Positions 1-10,400 are shown, counted from the first letter of the stretch. The stretch: 64,000 bases of DNA from JAGVSR01 sp963825555 (GCA_963825555.1 CAWGTZ010000004.1:1-64000); one strand, 5' to 3'. The notes: generated by a model not told the origin, from the sequence alone. Program-made: numbers and translations.

Positions 1-102
1 AGGGGCCACGACGAGGCATTATCCCTCGTCTAGTCGCATGCCTGGCGGCCGTTCAAAATTGCACTTCCTCGGTCGACATGTTTTTTTCCTGTGAGGCCAT
101 AA

Positions 103-390
103 CCACCCCGCAAGGTTGCCCACTCGGAAATAGTGCTTGTCGACGATATTCTGAAGCCATCTGATATGGCCACCGATACCATCCCGTTTTTTGGGGGGGC
201 CGAGTACGAAGGGCCGATCGGCGTGATGAGTGCGCAGCTCACCACAAGTCGCCGGCTCGAACTGCTCTCATTCGGCGCCCAGGAAGTCATTCACAAGGAC
301 GATCTGGATAGCGTGCGCCTCGGCGAAGCCCTTCTCAAGGTGTTCGGCCAGATGAAGCCTTCAGCCAAAGTCAGGGCGCGAGGCACCTAG
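103..390 (+). pseudogene. Possible remnant of a response-regulator receiver domain
   Basis: The open frame from a stop at 100-102 to 390 gives about 95 residues. Its second half reads like the end of a CheY-type receiver: GVMSAQ would be the beta-4 strand, a charged helix follows, and GAQEVIHKDDL resembles the usual GA..yl.K segment with the conserved Lys. The phospho-acceptor part is not convincing, and the frame is blocked upstream by a stop while receiver-like sequence seems to begin before the only possible start (GTG at 133). A second frame at about 384-510 encodes a coherent peptide (ADVEKARLIVADGLRTLN) and may be more of the same decayed gene. This is resemblance by eye only; it may also be a chance ORF. 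Confidence 0.3.
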
Positions 391-568
391 GGGAAATATT
401 CCCGGCCGATGTTGAAAAGGCGCGCCTGATCGTCGCGGACGGTTTGCGCACGCTCAACAGAATGGCCCGATTACCGCGGTTAACTGTCACTGCGGCCCGC
501 TTTTGCCTTTCATGAACGGCGTCCCCATGCTGATCACGTCCCAAGTGTAAAAAAGAGTGGGATGAGCG

Positions 569-820
569 ATGAGCATCAGAAGTGTTTTCGCGGCCGGTTT
601 TCTGTTCGGTACGGTCGGCATGGCCGTTGCAGAAGAAGACTTTAAGCTGCCTCCGCAAGTGACGCCTGCCCTCAGGGCAGCTTGCGAAGCGGATGTCCGC
701 CGCCTTTGCATCGGGCAGAACCCGACTGTCTCGAAGGTGAAGAGCTGCGTAAAAAGCAAATTCCTGCAACTCGGCCGCCGCTGCCAGATGCAGATCACTC
801 TGGCTGGCCTGAAGCCTTGA
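569..820 (+). CDS. Small secreted cysteine-rich-repeat protein
   Basis: The 83-residue product starts with a signal peptide (about residues 1-21, ending MAVAEE). The mature part has cysteines in the pattern ALRAACEADVRRLC...VKSCVKSKF...RRC, matching the cysteine-rich repeat found in many small alphaproteobacterial periplasmic proteins (Pfam Cys_rich_FGFR type). Family members are exported and probably carry disulfides; no reaction is known. A purine-rich stretch (GAGTGGGATGAG) precedes the ATG. It converges on sgaA and shares the hairpin at 855-883. The family call is fairly sure; the function is unknown. Confidence 0.65.
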   Translation: MSIRSVFAAGFLFGTVGMAVAEEDFKLPPQVTPALRAACEADVRRLCIGQNPTVSKVKSCVKSKFLQLGRRCQMQITLAGLKP

Positions 821-854
821 GCCCAGTTCCCGCACGGGCAACGCGGAAAACAAA

Positions 855-883
855 AACGCCGCCCAGGATTGTCCGGGCGGCGT
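855..883. terminator. Bidirectional hairpin terminator
   Basis: A 10-bp GC-rich stem (AACGCCGCCC / GGGCGGCGTT), extendable past one bulged A, has A residues on the left and T residues on the right. It can therefore work in both directions. It lies between the converging Cys-rich protein gene and sgaA. Confidence 0.75.
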
Positions 884-917
884 TTCGCATTCGCAGATCT
901 GGCAGAACGCGTTCGGC

Positions 918-2120
918 TCAGGCGGCCTCTGCCGTCACCGGCTTCATGCTATCGGCGAGAAATGCCATGGCAGCATCGACACCGCCCTTCCTGTGCGGGA
1001 TGCCTGCGATCGAAAGACTCATCTCGATGCCCGTCAATGCACCCATCACGGTCAGCTCGTTTGTATCGCCTAGATGGCCGATGCGGAAGGCCCTGCCGGC
1101 GAGCCGGTTGAGGCCAACGCCGAGCGACATGTTGAAGGTATCAAGCACGACCTTGCGGAACTGGTCGGCGTTGTACCCATCCGGCACCAGAACGGTCGTC
1201 ACTGCTGGTGAATAGTATCGGCCATCGCGGCAGTTCAGTTCCAAGCCCCAGGCGCGTACGGCTGCACGCGACGCCTCAGCCAATCGCTCGTGGCGGATCA
1301 GAACGTTCTCGAGGCCTTCCTCGTTGATGAGGTCGATGGCCTCCGCAAGGCCATAGAGCAGCCCTGTCGCCGGGGTGTAGGGGAAGAAGCCGCTTTCGTT
1401 GGCGGCGATCATGTCTGCCCAGTTGAAATAAGCGCGCGGCAGCGTCGCCGTTTTCATGGCGGCCAGTGCTTTGTCGCTGACGGCTGTGAACGACAGGCCG
1501 GGCGGCAGCATCATGCCCTTCTGCGAGCCCGCGACCGTCACGTCGATGCCCCACTCGTCGTGGCGCAAATCGGCCGCCACGACACCGGAGATGCTATCCA
1601 CCATGAAGAGCGCAGGATGCCCGACGGCATCGATTGCCTTGCGGACTTCGTCGAGGCGTGTGCAGCAGCCAGTCGACGTTTCGTTGTGAACGACGCAGAC
1701 GGCCTTGATGGTCCGGTCCGTGTCAGCGCGCAGCTTGGCCTCGATCAGGTTCGCGTCAGCCGCGATGCGCCAGTCGGTCTGAATGACATCGGCCACCAGT
1801 CCCAGACGGTCGGCCATCTGCTTCCAAAGCAGTGCGAATTGCCCCGTCTCGACCATCAGTACCTTGTCACCCGGAGAGAGCGTATTTGTCAGAGCGGCTT
1901 CCCAGGCGCCGGTGCCGGACGAGGGATAGATGATGACAGGGTTCTTCGTCTTGAAGAGCGTCTTGACGCCCGAAAGGACGGACTTGCCGAGGCGCTGGAA
2001 TTCGGCGCTGCGATGATCGAGGATCTGGCGCGACATGGCCGCGAGGATGCGCTCGGGAACCGGCGTCGGGCCGGGGATCTGAAGGAAATGGCGGCCGGGG
2101 CGGCGAGGCTCTTTCGACAT
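918..2120 (-). CDS. sgaA: Serine-glyoxylate aminotransferase (alanine-glyoxylate/SPT family)
   Basis: This 400-residue fold-type I PLP enzyme transfers the amino group of serine to glyoxylate, giving hydroxypyruvate and glycine. It is a core step of the serine cycle of methylotrophs and also of photorespiratory-type glyoxylate disposal. Visible family features are the N-terminal PGPTPVPERILAAM, the SSGTGAWEAAL cofactor-phosphate loop, the Asp of VDSISGV, and the PLP lysine in GSQKGMMLPPG (about residue 200). A full-length C-terminal domain follows. The ATG has AAGGA 6 nt upstream. It is transcribed divergently from the amidase, and no other serine-cycle gene is nearby. An alanine-glyoxylate preference cannot be excluded from sequence. 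Confidence 0.88.
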   Translation of the reverse strand: MSKEPRRPGRHFLQIPGPTPVPERILAAMSRQILDHRSAEFQRLGKSVLSGVKTLFKTKNPVIIYPSSGTGAWEAALTNTLSPGDKVLMVETGQFALLWKQMADRLGLVADVIQTDWRIAADANLIEAKLRADTDRTIKAVCVVHNETSTGCCTRLDEVRKAIDAVGHPALFMVDSISGVVAADLRHDEWGIDVTVAGSQKGMMLPPGLSFTAVSDKALAAMKTATLPRAYFNWADMIAANESGFFPYTPATGLLYGLAEAIDLINEEGLENVLIRHERLAEASRAAVRAWGLELNCRDGRYYSPAVTTVLVPDGYNADQFRKVVLDTFNMSLGVGLNRLAGRAFRIGHLGDTNELTVMGALTGIEMSLSIAGIPHRKGGVDAAMAFLADSMKPVTAEAA

Positions 2121-2176
2121 GGCGCGTCCTTAAAACGTGTCCGGGGGGCATATTGGGCGGCGCGCCGCGAACCTTC

Positions 2177-2200
2177 CCTGATCGATATATTTCGATCAGG
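2177..2200. promoter_or_regulatory. 24-bp inverted repeat upstream of sgaA, candidate operator
   Basis: CCTGATCGA and TCGATCAGG form a perfect 9-bp inverted repeat around an AT-only 6-nt centre (TATATT). It sits about 57 bp before the sgaA start in the divergent region. Its size and symmetry suit a dimeric regulator. LysR-type regulators (QscR, CbbR-like) control serine-cycle genes in known methylotrophs, but no regulator gene is present here. There is no T-run, so it is not a terminator. Confidence 0.45.
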
Positions 2201-2250
2201 AGTCGGGACGACCGATCAACGAATGATCCCTCTTGCTCAACAGTCGGGCA

Positions 2251-2280
2251 GCTATAGGTACTGACACTAAACCCCGTCAA
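2251..2280 (-). promoter_or_regulatory. Candidate sigma-70 promoter for sgaA
   Basis: On the minus strand TTGACG and TATAGC are separated by 18 nt, close to the sigma-70 consensus. The -10 is about 130 nt upstream of the sgaA ATG, which would place the 24-bp inverted repeat (2177-2200) inside the transcribed leader. Pattern match only. Confidence 0.35.
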
Positions 2281-2414
2281 GTGATCGTAAGTCCGGTGTC
2301 CCTGGCTGAATGTCGCGCGGCAGGGCGCATGAAAATCCGGCAGAAACGGGAAAAGAGTATAGGTTGGCGCAATTGGCCCATAATGCGCAAAGTCCGGCTC
2401 AAAGAGGGGGCAGA

Positions 2415-3692
2415 ATGAGAGAACTTCATCGTCTGGGAGCGGCGGAGGCCCGGGCCGAAATTTCCGCGGGACGGCTGGCCGCAACGGCCTTTGTCCGGGC
2501 CTGTCTCGACCGGATCGCGCTCCGGGAAGACACCATCGGGGCCTGGGCGCATCTCGATCCGGAGTTCGCCCTGGCTCAGGCAGGGGCTGCCGATGCAGCG
2601 CTTGCGGCTGGCGCGATCCCGGGCCCTCTGCATGGCGTGCCAGTTGGTGTCAAAGACATCATCGATACCGCTGACCTGCCGACGGAGAACGGAACGGCGG
2701 CCTTTGCCGGCAGACGGCCGACCAGGGATGCTGAGGTCGTCCACCGCCTCAAGGCGGCAGGTGCCATCATCCTCGGCAAAACGGTTACGACGGAGCTGGC
2801 GTTCTATGGGCCGGGCAAGACGCGTAACCCTATTGATCCCGCGCGCACCCCCGGCGGCTCCTCCTCAGGGTCGGCGGCGGCGGTTGCAGACTTTCAGGTG
2901 CCCTTGGCGCTCGGCTCACAGACGGCTGGTTCCATCCTGCGGCCTGCCTCGTTCTGTGGTGTACTGGGATTGAAGCCGACATTCGGAGACATTCCGCTCG
3001 ACGGTGTCATCGCCCAGTCGCCGCCACTCGACACGCTGGGCGGTTATGGACGTTCAATCGAGGACGTCGCACTTTTGACGGGCGTACTCTCTGGCAAGCC
3101 GCTGGCGTTACCCGCGCTTCCCGATCGGCCCTTACGGCTCGCCTTCGTCAAGACGCCGGCATGGCCCCAGGGTGACGCGGCGATGCGGGAAGCGTTCGAG
3201 GGGCTCGCCCGGCGCCACGGCGGCCTTATCGAAGAGGTCGCTCTGCCGGCTGATTTTGCAGACACCGGCGGCCTGCAGCGGGCCGTGCAGTTCCACGATA
3301 TCGCGAGGAATTTTGGCCCTATCGTTGACGCGCATCCCGACGTCATCAGCGCCAAACTGAAGGAGACGATCGCCGAAGGACGCAAAGTGAGCGATTCGGA
3401 ATATGCGGCGGCATGCAAGCGTAAGGAGGCGCTCAATGGAGCGCTCGATCCTGTCTTTGCCGCTTACGATGCGATCCTAACGCCGGCCGCGCCCGGCGTC
3501 GCGCCGGAAGGCCTCGATTCGACCGGATCACCCATGTTCAACTTCCTATGGACCTATCTTGGCGTCCCTGCCGTTAGCGTACCGCTGCTAGAAATCGATG
3601 GACTGCCGCTCGGCGTGCAGTTCGTGGGACGTCGCGGCGAGGATGCCCATCTGCTCGCCGTTGCGGAGAAGGCACGCCAACGTCTCACATGA
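2415..3692 (+). CDS. Amidase (amidase-signature family)
   Basis: The 425-residue product is a Ser-cisSer-Lys hydrolase of the amidase-signature family. The catalytic Lys is in GVKDIIDTAD (about residue 80), the Gly/Ser-rich signature is TPGGSSSGSAAAVA, and the nucleophile lies in GSQTAGSILRPASF. The frame is open further upstream, but I chose ATG 2415 because GAGGGGG lies just before it and family homology begins at once (LHRLGAAEARAEISAG). Length and motifs are intact. The substrate cannot be told: GatA is unlikely because no gatC or gatB is adjacent, and small-amide hydrolysis is more probable. The 3' end overlaps the convergent MOSC gene by 8 bp. Confidence 0.82.
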   Translation: MRELHRLGAAEARAEISAGRLAATAFVRACLDRIALREDTIGAWAHLDPEFALAQAGAADAALAAGAIPGPLHGVPVGVKDIIDTADLPTENGTAAFAGRRPTRDAEVVHRLKAAGAIILGKTVTTELAFYGPGKTRNPIDPARTPGGSSSGSAAAVADFQVPLALGSQTAGSILRPASFCGVLGLKPTFGDIPLDGVIAQSPPLDTLGGYGRSIEDVALLTGVLSGKPLALPALPDRPLRLAFVKTPAWPQGDAAMREAFEGLARRHGGLIEEVALPADFADTGGLQRAVQFHDIARNFGPIVDAHPDVISAKLKETIAEGRKVSDSEYAAACKRKEALNGALDPVFAAYDAILTPAAPGVAPEGLDSTGSPMFNFLWTYLGVPAVSVPLLEIDGLPLGVQFVGRRGEDAHLLAVAEKARQRLT

Positions 3693-4443
3693 CGGTCAGG
3701 GGTGCGTATGGCGCGATGCGGCCTGGGCTGGTCACGCGAGCATAGACGCCGAAATCGCTGTGCCCCCAGTTGCGAAGGAGCACAGCCGGGATGTCGAGAT
3801 CGCGGCGGCCGGTTGCCGGATCGACGTTGGTTGCTGCGCAGCGTTCCGTGCGATCGAAAACCTTGAGTTCGGCATCGGCGATTTTGAGCTTCTGCTTGAC
3901 CCAGCCGAACTCCGCCCAAGCCGGCGCGCCCGTGACGACGAGGTTCGGTCGGAAGCGCAATGGATTGATGGGCTGGCCGACGACACGCTCAAGCTCCGCA
4001 ACGCTTGCGAGATTGATGATGTGCAGACACTTGGCCGAGACGTCGGAGATGGAATGTCCCGCGGCATGGACCACGCGCGGAGGCCCGCGCAAATCGTCTT
4101 TCATGTACTCGGCGAAGAACTGGGCGATGATCGCGCGCCCCGTCGGGGTCGTGAGGCAGCCGTCCGCCACTCTCCCGCCGCCACGGACGATGGACAGCGT
4201 CTGCGTGGCATCATCGAAGCTGGTCTGAAGCGTCGCGAGCCCCGCATTGCGCATGAGCATGAGGAAATTGACCTTGGGCACATGCCGGGGGTTGAAGGGG
4301 TCAAATCGCCCCGGACCGTTTTCGATCGCATAGGCCCGATCGAACGGAAGGGCCTCGCCCGGCACAAGATCGACCGTTTCAATCCGGTCGGCAGACAGGC
4401 CCTTCACGGGGTAGCGGTAGATGGCGGCAAGACGGGCAGTCAT
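3685..4443 (-). CDS. MOSC domain-containing protein
   Basis: The 252-residue protein has a MOSC_N beta-barrel at the N-terminus (MTARLAAIYRYPVKGLSADR) followed by a MOSC domain. It carries the near-invariant cysteine in RTERCAATNVDPATG (about residue 205), the proposed sulfur- or molybdenum-cofactor-binding residue. MOSC proteins relate to Moco sulfurase and to YiiM/YcbX reductases that act on N-hydroxylated compounds. The open frame extends upstream to 4647, but homology starts at the ATG at 4443. The exact substrate is unknown, and no molybdoenzyme lies in the window. Confidence 0.8.
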   Translation of the reverse strand: MTARLAAIYRYPVKGLSADRIETVDLVPGEALPFDRAYAIENGPGRFDPFNPRHVPKVNFLMLMRNAGLATLQTSFDDATQTLSIVRGGGRVADGCLTTPTGRAIIAQFFAEYMKDDLRGPPRVVHAAGHSISDVSAKCLHIINLASVAELERVVGQPINPLRFRPNLVVTGAPAWAEFGWVKQKLKIADAELKVFDRTERCAATNVDPATGRRDLDIPAVLLRNWGHSDFGVYARVTSPGRIAPYAPLTVM

Positions 4444-4711
4444 CGGGATCCTGTGCGGTTCGTCGAAACGAGCGGGCGGTAAAATCATCGCGACCAAAAC
4501 CGAGCGCGATGGTGCTCCGCCCCCTTTTTCTGCACGATAGCCAATCCCATATGAGTATTGTGCGCAAGTCAGAGGCGCCCTAAGGGCTTTTGATGAAGGC
4601 ACAACTGGACCAGCTACGGCCTGCCGAATGTTGGAAAGCCAGGACACCTGACAAAACGGCGTTGCGGATCGTGCCCTAGGGGCGGCCCGACGCGCGGGAA
4701 GGGCAAGAAAT

Positions 4712-7309
4712 ATGAATTTTGATCGCTACACGGATCGCGCCAAGGGATTCGTCCAGTCGGCGCAGGGCCTCGCGCTCCGCGAGGGTCATCAGCAGTTCAC
4801 TCCCGAGCACCTCCTGAAGGTTCTTCTCGATGACGAGGAAGGTCTCGCCTCTGGTCTCATCGATCGGTCGGGCGGCCGCTCGCGCGACGCGCTGACCGCC
4901 GTGGAGATGGCTCTCGCCAAGCGGCCCAAGGTTTCGGGCGGAGGCGCGGGACAACTCTACATGGCGCCGGAAATGGCGCGCGTGTTCGACGCGGCGGAGA
5001 AGATCGCCGAGAAGGCGGGCGACAAGTATGTGACCGCCGAACGCCTGCTTTTAGCATTGGCGCTGGAAAAGGGCAGCGAAAGTGCGAAGATCTTAGCCGA
5101 TGCGGGCGTTACAGCGCAGGGCCTCAATACCGCAATCAACGAGATCCGCAAGGGCCGCACGGCCGATAGCGCGTCCGCCGAACAGGCATACGATGCGCTC
5201 AAACGCTATGCGCGTGATCTGACCGAGGCGGCTGCGTCCGGAAAGCTCGACCCCGTCATCGGGCGCGACGAGGAGATCCGCCGCACTATCCAGGTGCTCT
5301 CGCGTCGCACGAAGAATAATCCCGTCCTCATCGGCGAACCCGGCGTCGGAAAGACTGCGATCGCTGAAGGCCTCGCCTTGCGCATCGTCAAGGGTGACGT
5401 GCCCGAGAGCCTGAAGGACAAGAAGCTGCTCGCGCTCGACATGGGTGCGCTCATCGCGGGTGCCAAGTACCGCGGCGAGTTCGAAGAGCGCTTGAAGAGC
5501 GTGCTATCCGAGGTGCAGGCCGAGGAGGGCCGCATCATTCTATTCATCGACGAACTGCACACGATCGTCGGTGCTGGAAAGTCTGAAGGCGCGATGGATG
5601 CCGGCAATCTCTTAAAGCCGGCGCTCGCCCGCGGCGAATTGCACTGCGTCGGCGCGACAACGCTCGACGAGTATCGCAAGCACATTGAGAAGGATGCGGC
5701 GCTCGCACGGCGCTTCCAGCCCATATTCGTCGATGAGCCGACGGTGGAGGATACCATCTCCATCCTTCGCGGCTTGAAGGAGAAGTATGAGCTGCATCAC
5801 GGCGTGCGCATCACCGACAGTGCGCTTGTAGCTGCGGCCACACTCTCGAATCGCTACATCACGGACCGCTTCCTGCCTGACAAGGCGATCGACCTTGTCG
5901 ACGAGGCCTCTTCGCGCCTGCGCATGCAGGTCAACTCGAAGCCGGAAGAGCTGGATGCCATAGATCGCGATCTCATGCAGATGATGATCGAGCGCGAGGC
6001 GTTGAAGAAGGAGACAGACGACGCCTCCAAGGACCGGCTCGCCAAGCTCGACAAATCTATTGCGGACCTCGAAGAGCAGTCCAAGGCAATGACTGCGCGC
6101 TGGGAGGCGGAGAAGCAGAAACTCGGTTCGGCACAAAAGATCAAGGAAGAGCTCGAGGGCGCCCGCAACGAGCTGGAGCAGGCGCAACGCAAGGGCAACT
6201 TGGCGCGCGCCGGCGAACTGACCTATGCCGTCATTCCCGAGCTGGAGAAGAAGCTCCAGTCGATCGAGAGCACGGACGGCAAGACGGCGATGGTCGAGGA
6301 GGCGGTGACGCCCGACCAGATCGCCGCAGTCGTCTCACGCTGGACCGGTGTGCCCGTCGACAAGATGCTCGAGGGCGAGCGGGACAAGCTTCTCAAGATG
6401 GAAGATGCGCTGGGTAAGCGCGTCGTCGGCCAGAAGGAAGCGGTCATTGCGGTCTCGACGGCCGTGCGCCGCGCGCGTGCGGGCCTGCAGGATCCAAACC
6501 GTCCTATTGGGTCCTTCATGTTCCTGGGCCCGACGGGTGTCGGCAAGACGGAGTTGACGAAAGCCCTCGCCGCGTTTCTTTTCGATGACGACACGGCGCT
6601 CGTGCGCATCGACATGTCGGAATACATGGAGAAGCACTCGGTTGCCCGTCTCATCGGTGCGCCTCCAGGCTATGTCGGCTACGAGGAAGGCGGTGCGCTG
6701 ACCGAGGCTGTCCGCCGACGTCCATATCAGGTTGTCCTTTTCGACGAGATCGAGAAGGCGCATCCAGACGTGTTCAATGTGCTCTTGCAGGTGCTTGACG
6801 ACGGCCGTCTGACGGACGGGCAAGGCCGCACGGTGGACTTCAAGAATACGCTCATCATCCTGACCTCGAACATCGGTTCCCAGTACCTCGTCGAGCAGAA
6901 GGAGGGCGAAGATACGGATGCCGTGCGTGACGAGGTGATGGCGGAGGTGCGGTCGCACTTCCGGCCGGAGTTCCTGAATCGTCTCGACGAGATCATCCTG
7001 TTCCATCGCCTCCAGCGGTCGGACATGGCCCGGATCGTCGACATCCAGATGGGGCGCCTGCAGAAGCTTGTCGCAGATCGAAAGATCACGATCGAGCTCG
7101 ACGATACGGCCCGCACGTGGCTCGCCAACCGCGGCTACGATCCGGCCTATGGTGCGCGTCCCCTCAAGCGTGTCATCCAGAAGCATGTGCAGGATCCGCT
7201 CGCCGAGCAGATCCTGGCTGGTGGCGTGAAAGATGGCGACACGGTGAAGGTTTCCGTCCGCGATGGCGCGTTGACCATCAACGGCTGGCCGGTGAAAGAA
7301 GCGGCTTAA
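4712..7309 (+). CDS. clpB: ATP-dependent chaperone ClpB (Hsp100 disaggregase)
   Basis: ClpB is a cytoplasmic hexameric disaggregase that works with DnaK/DnaJ/GrpE to pull polypeptides from aggregates after heat stress. At 865 residues it is full length. Parts visible are the Clp_N repeats (about 1-145), NBD1 with Walker A GEPGVGKT near residue 207 and Walker B IILFIDELH, the long coiled-coil M-domain (about 405-525), NBD2 with GPTGVGKT near 605 and VVLFDEIEKAH, and the C-terminal small domain. The ATG follows GGGAAGGGCAAGAAAT. Start ATG 4712 gives the usual MNFDRYTDRAKGF. It is monocistronic with its own terminator. Confidence 0.96.
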   Translation: MNFDRYTDRAKGFVQSAQGLALREGHQQFTPEHLLKVLLDDEEGLASGLIDRSGGRSRDALTAVEMALAKRPKVSGGGAGQLYMAPEMARVFDAAEKIAEKAGDKYVTAERLLLALALEKGSESAKILADAGVTAQGLNTAINEIRKGRTADSASAEQAYDALKRYARDLTEAAASGKLDPVIGRDEEIRRTIQVLSRRTKNNPVLIGEPGVGKTAIAEGLALRIVKGDVPESLKDKKLLALDMGALIAGAKYRGEFEERLKSVLSEVQAEEGRIILFIDELHTIVGAGKSEGAMDAGNLLKPALARGELHCVGATTLDEYRKHIEKDAALARRFQPIFVDEPTVEDTISILRGLKEKYELHHGVRITDSALVAAATLSNRYITDRFLPDKAIDLVDEASSRLRMQVNSKPEELDAIDRDLMQMMIEREALKKETDDASKDRLAKLDKSIADLEEQSKAMTARWEAEKQKLGSAQKIKEELEGARNELEQAQRKGNLARAGELTYAVIPELEKKLQSIESTDGKTAMVEEAVTPDQIAAVVSRWTGVPVDKMLEGERDKLLKMEDALGKRVVGQKEAVIAVSTAVRRARAGLQDPNRPIGSFMFLGPTGVGKTELTKALAAFLFDDDTALVRIDMSEYMEKHSVARLIGAPPGYVGYEEGGALTEAVRRRPYQVVLFDEIEKAHPDVFNVLLQVLDDGRLTDGQGRTVDFKNTLIILTSNIGSQYLVEQKEGEDTDAVRDEVMAEVRSHFRPEFLNRLDEIILFHRLQRSDMARIVDIQMGRLQKLVADRKITIELDDTARTWLANRGYDPAYGARPLKRVIQKHVQDPLAEQILAGGVKDGDTVKVSVRDGALTINGWPVKEAA

Positions 7310-7332
7310 GTTCGCTTTGCCTCTCGCAGCAT

Positions 7333-7364
7333 AGCCCGGTGGACCGACGAAGTCCGCCGGGCTT
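7333..7364 (+). terminator. Rho-independent terminator after clpB
   Basis: A 12-bp stem (AGCCCGGTGGAC / GTCCGCCGGGCT, one G-T pair) with a 7-nt loop is followed by TCTTTGCT. It lies 24 nt after the clpB stop codon. Confidence 0.75.
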
Positions 7365-7483
7365 CTTTGCTGGGCCGTACGCGGCGCCTCGTTTCACCTA
7401 ATGCCCATCAATGCTCACAGCTCATGATGCGATGAATTGTCGGGATACGGCCGTCACTGTGCGATGTGCGGCAGGAGGGTGAT

Positions 7484-10400
7484 TTACGCTGCGGTCTTCG
7501 GCTCGCCGGAACTGATCGGCTCCTCGACCAATACCACGGGCTTGGCCGGCCGTGCGGCAAATTTCTCCTTCGTGAGCTTGGTAGCCGACATGTAGTCCGG
7601 CTTGCCTGAGCCCAAGAGCGGGATGCTTTCCACAACCAGGATTTCGGCAGGCACGTTGAGCTCCGAAACGCCCTTCGCCTTCACATGACGCTGGAACGGC
7701 TCACGGGTCACCGTCTTGTCCGTGGTCAACAGGACGAGTTTCTCGCCCTTGCGCGCATCCGGGATCGATACGACAATCGTGACGAGGTTTGGCCACAACT
7801 CGGCAGCCAGCGCCTCGACTGCAGAGAGCGAGACCATCTCACCGGCAATCTTGGCGAAGCGCTTGGCGCGGCCCTTGATCGAGATGAAGCCCTGCGCGTC
7901 GATGGCGACAATGTCGCCGGTGTCGTGCCAGCCGTCGTGCGGCGGCTCGAGCACGCCGGGGTTCTCCGTGCGCATGTAGCCGAGCATCACATTTGGGCCG
8001 CGTACGAAGAGGCGCCCACCCTCCTCGATACCGGGCACGGGGTCGAGACGCGCCTCCATTAGCGGGGCCAAGCGGCCGACGGTCCCCGATTTGTTGGAGA
8101 GCGGCGTGTTGATGGCAAGTACCGGCGCAGTTTCCGTCACGCCGTAGCCTTCCAGAATACGAACTCCGAACTTGTCCATATAGGTCTGGCGCGTGCGATC
8201 CTTAACGGCCTCGGCACCGGCCACGATCAAGCGGATGCGGTGGAAGTCATAAGGATGCGCCGAGCGCGCATAGCCGGTGAGGAAGGTATCCGTGCCGAAC
8301 AGAATAGTCGCGTTCGAGCCGTACACGAGTTCTGGCACGATGCGGTAGTGCAACGGCGAGGGATAGAGATAGACCGGCACGCCGCCGACAAGCGGCATGA
8401 CAAGGCCGCCCGTGAGGCCAAAGGAATGGAACACTGGCATCACATTGAAGACCTTGTCCTGCCCGTTCACCGCGATACGATGCAGGCATTGGAAGGCGTT
8501 GGCGAGCAGGTTCTTATGGCTCAAGACGACGCCCTTCGGTGTGCCTTCCGAGCCGGAGGTGAAAAGGATTGCGGCGGGGTCATCGTGCTTGCGTGCCACC
8601 TGAGGGCGTGAACCCTGCCGCAGACCGAACAGCTTGTCGCGAAGCCCGACGGTGGCCTTGACGTCTTCCAGATAGACGATCTTGGCGATCTCGGAGAGCC
8701 TGGTAATAGCGTCCGCGAGCTTGGCCTTCTCCACGAACCCCCGGGAAGTCAGGATCACATCCACCTTCGCGGCTTGGCATGCATACGCCATATTCTGAGC
8801 GCCGGCGGAGAAGTTCAGCATGGCCGCGACGCGGCCGATCGACTGGAGTGCAAAGAAGGTAACGGCCACGCCAGCCGAATTCGGCAGAAGCACGCCCACG
8901 GCCGCACCCTCTGGCACAAGGGGAGCGATCTTGCGGCCCAGCACCTGAGCGCCGACGATGAGTTTGCCGTAGGACAGCTTCGTGCCGAGTGCATCTTCGA
9001 TTGCCGGCTTGCCCGTATCGCGGCTGGCCTTTGCTTCGACCAAGGCCGAGAACAGAGTCTGTTCGAGGTTCGCCGTCATTACGGCGGTATTGACCATGAT
9101 GTCCTGCAGAGCAGCACCCGCGGCCTGGCGGCGGGCCTTGCCGCGCAGGGTCTCGTCCACCGGAAGCTTTACCGGCGGTAGGATGGTGACGGTCGTCTTC
9201 GGGAACAGCGACTTCTTCGTCTGGTACCGATTCAGATAGCCGAAGTGAGACCGCTCTGGACCATCGATGCGTACGGGCACCACGATCGCATCGGCCTTGT
9301 CGGCGATCATGGCGGTGCCGTCGTAAACCTTCATCAGGCCGCCGGTCGTTGTGAGGCGTCCTTCGGGGAAGATCACGAGCGTATCGCCCGCTTTGACGTC
9401 GTTAATGAGGTGACGCGTGCTCAACGGCTTCGTCGGATCGATTGGGTGCGCCTTGGCGAACCTCAGGAAGGGTTTGACCCACCAGCGCCCGGCGATCCCG
9501 GTGTCGATCGCATACGACGCATAGTCGGGCATGATCGCATGCATCATCGGCGCGTCAAGGAAGCTCACGTGGTTCGGCGCGATGATGGCGCGGGTGCCGG
9601 CTTCGGGCAGGTTCTCGTATCCCTTCACTTCCAGGCGCAGGAATGTTCTGAAGAGAAACATAGCTACGTCCTTCATGCCGTGCTTGCCCCAGGAGCGCAC
9701 GACGAGGCCGGTCATTACGAGGTTGGCCAATCCGAGGACAAGAAAGAGCGCGCCGACCTTGAATCCGGCCCACTGAAGGCCAGCGAGCACGAGGCTCGCG
9801 CCAACCATGAATGCGGCTGAGAGCACGTTGCAGGCGGCGATGACGCGTGCCTTGTGATCGTCACGCGCCCACAGCTGTACGGCGGCGAAGGAGGGCACGA
9901 TGAAGAGGCCGCCTGCGAGTGAGAGAACGAACAGGCCGATCGCGAGGCGAATGCCCGTGTAGCTGGCCAGAAGACCCGTCACGTCGAGGGGAACGGTCGA
10001 CGGCGTCAGGCCCCATGCGGTCCATGCGAGATCGAGAGATGCGAGCGCCATGAGAAGGGCGCCGATGGGCACCAGCGCCATGTTGGGGCGCATCTTGCTG
10101 GCCTTTGCCGCCATCATGGAGCCGGCCGCGATGCCGACCGTGAAGACGAGAAGTCCGAAGGTGATCACGCTCTGCGTGCCGTTCATGCCGTCTTTGAGCA
10201 TCACCGGCAACAGCGCCAGGGCGACTGCTCCGACGAGCCAGAACCAGCTCGTGATGAGGCCACCGGTCCAAAGCTTCGCGTCGGACCTGAGTTCAGCCAG
10301 CAAAGCGAACGTCGAGGTCAGCGGATTACGCGTGATCACGAGTTCCGGCGCGGATGCGCCGGTGCGCGGGATCAGGCTGGCCGACAACCAACCAAGTCCA

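Noticed and set aside
1290..2264. 324-codon open frame antisense to sgaA
   Set aside because: Same reason: no homology or start signal, and sgaA motifs are unmistakable on the other strand.
4524..4552. Possible heat-shock sigma (RpoH) promoter before clpB: CTTTTTC-N14-TCCCATAT
   Set aside because: The -10-like part is fair but the -35 lacks the conserved CTTG, so it was not listed as a feature.
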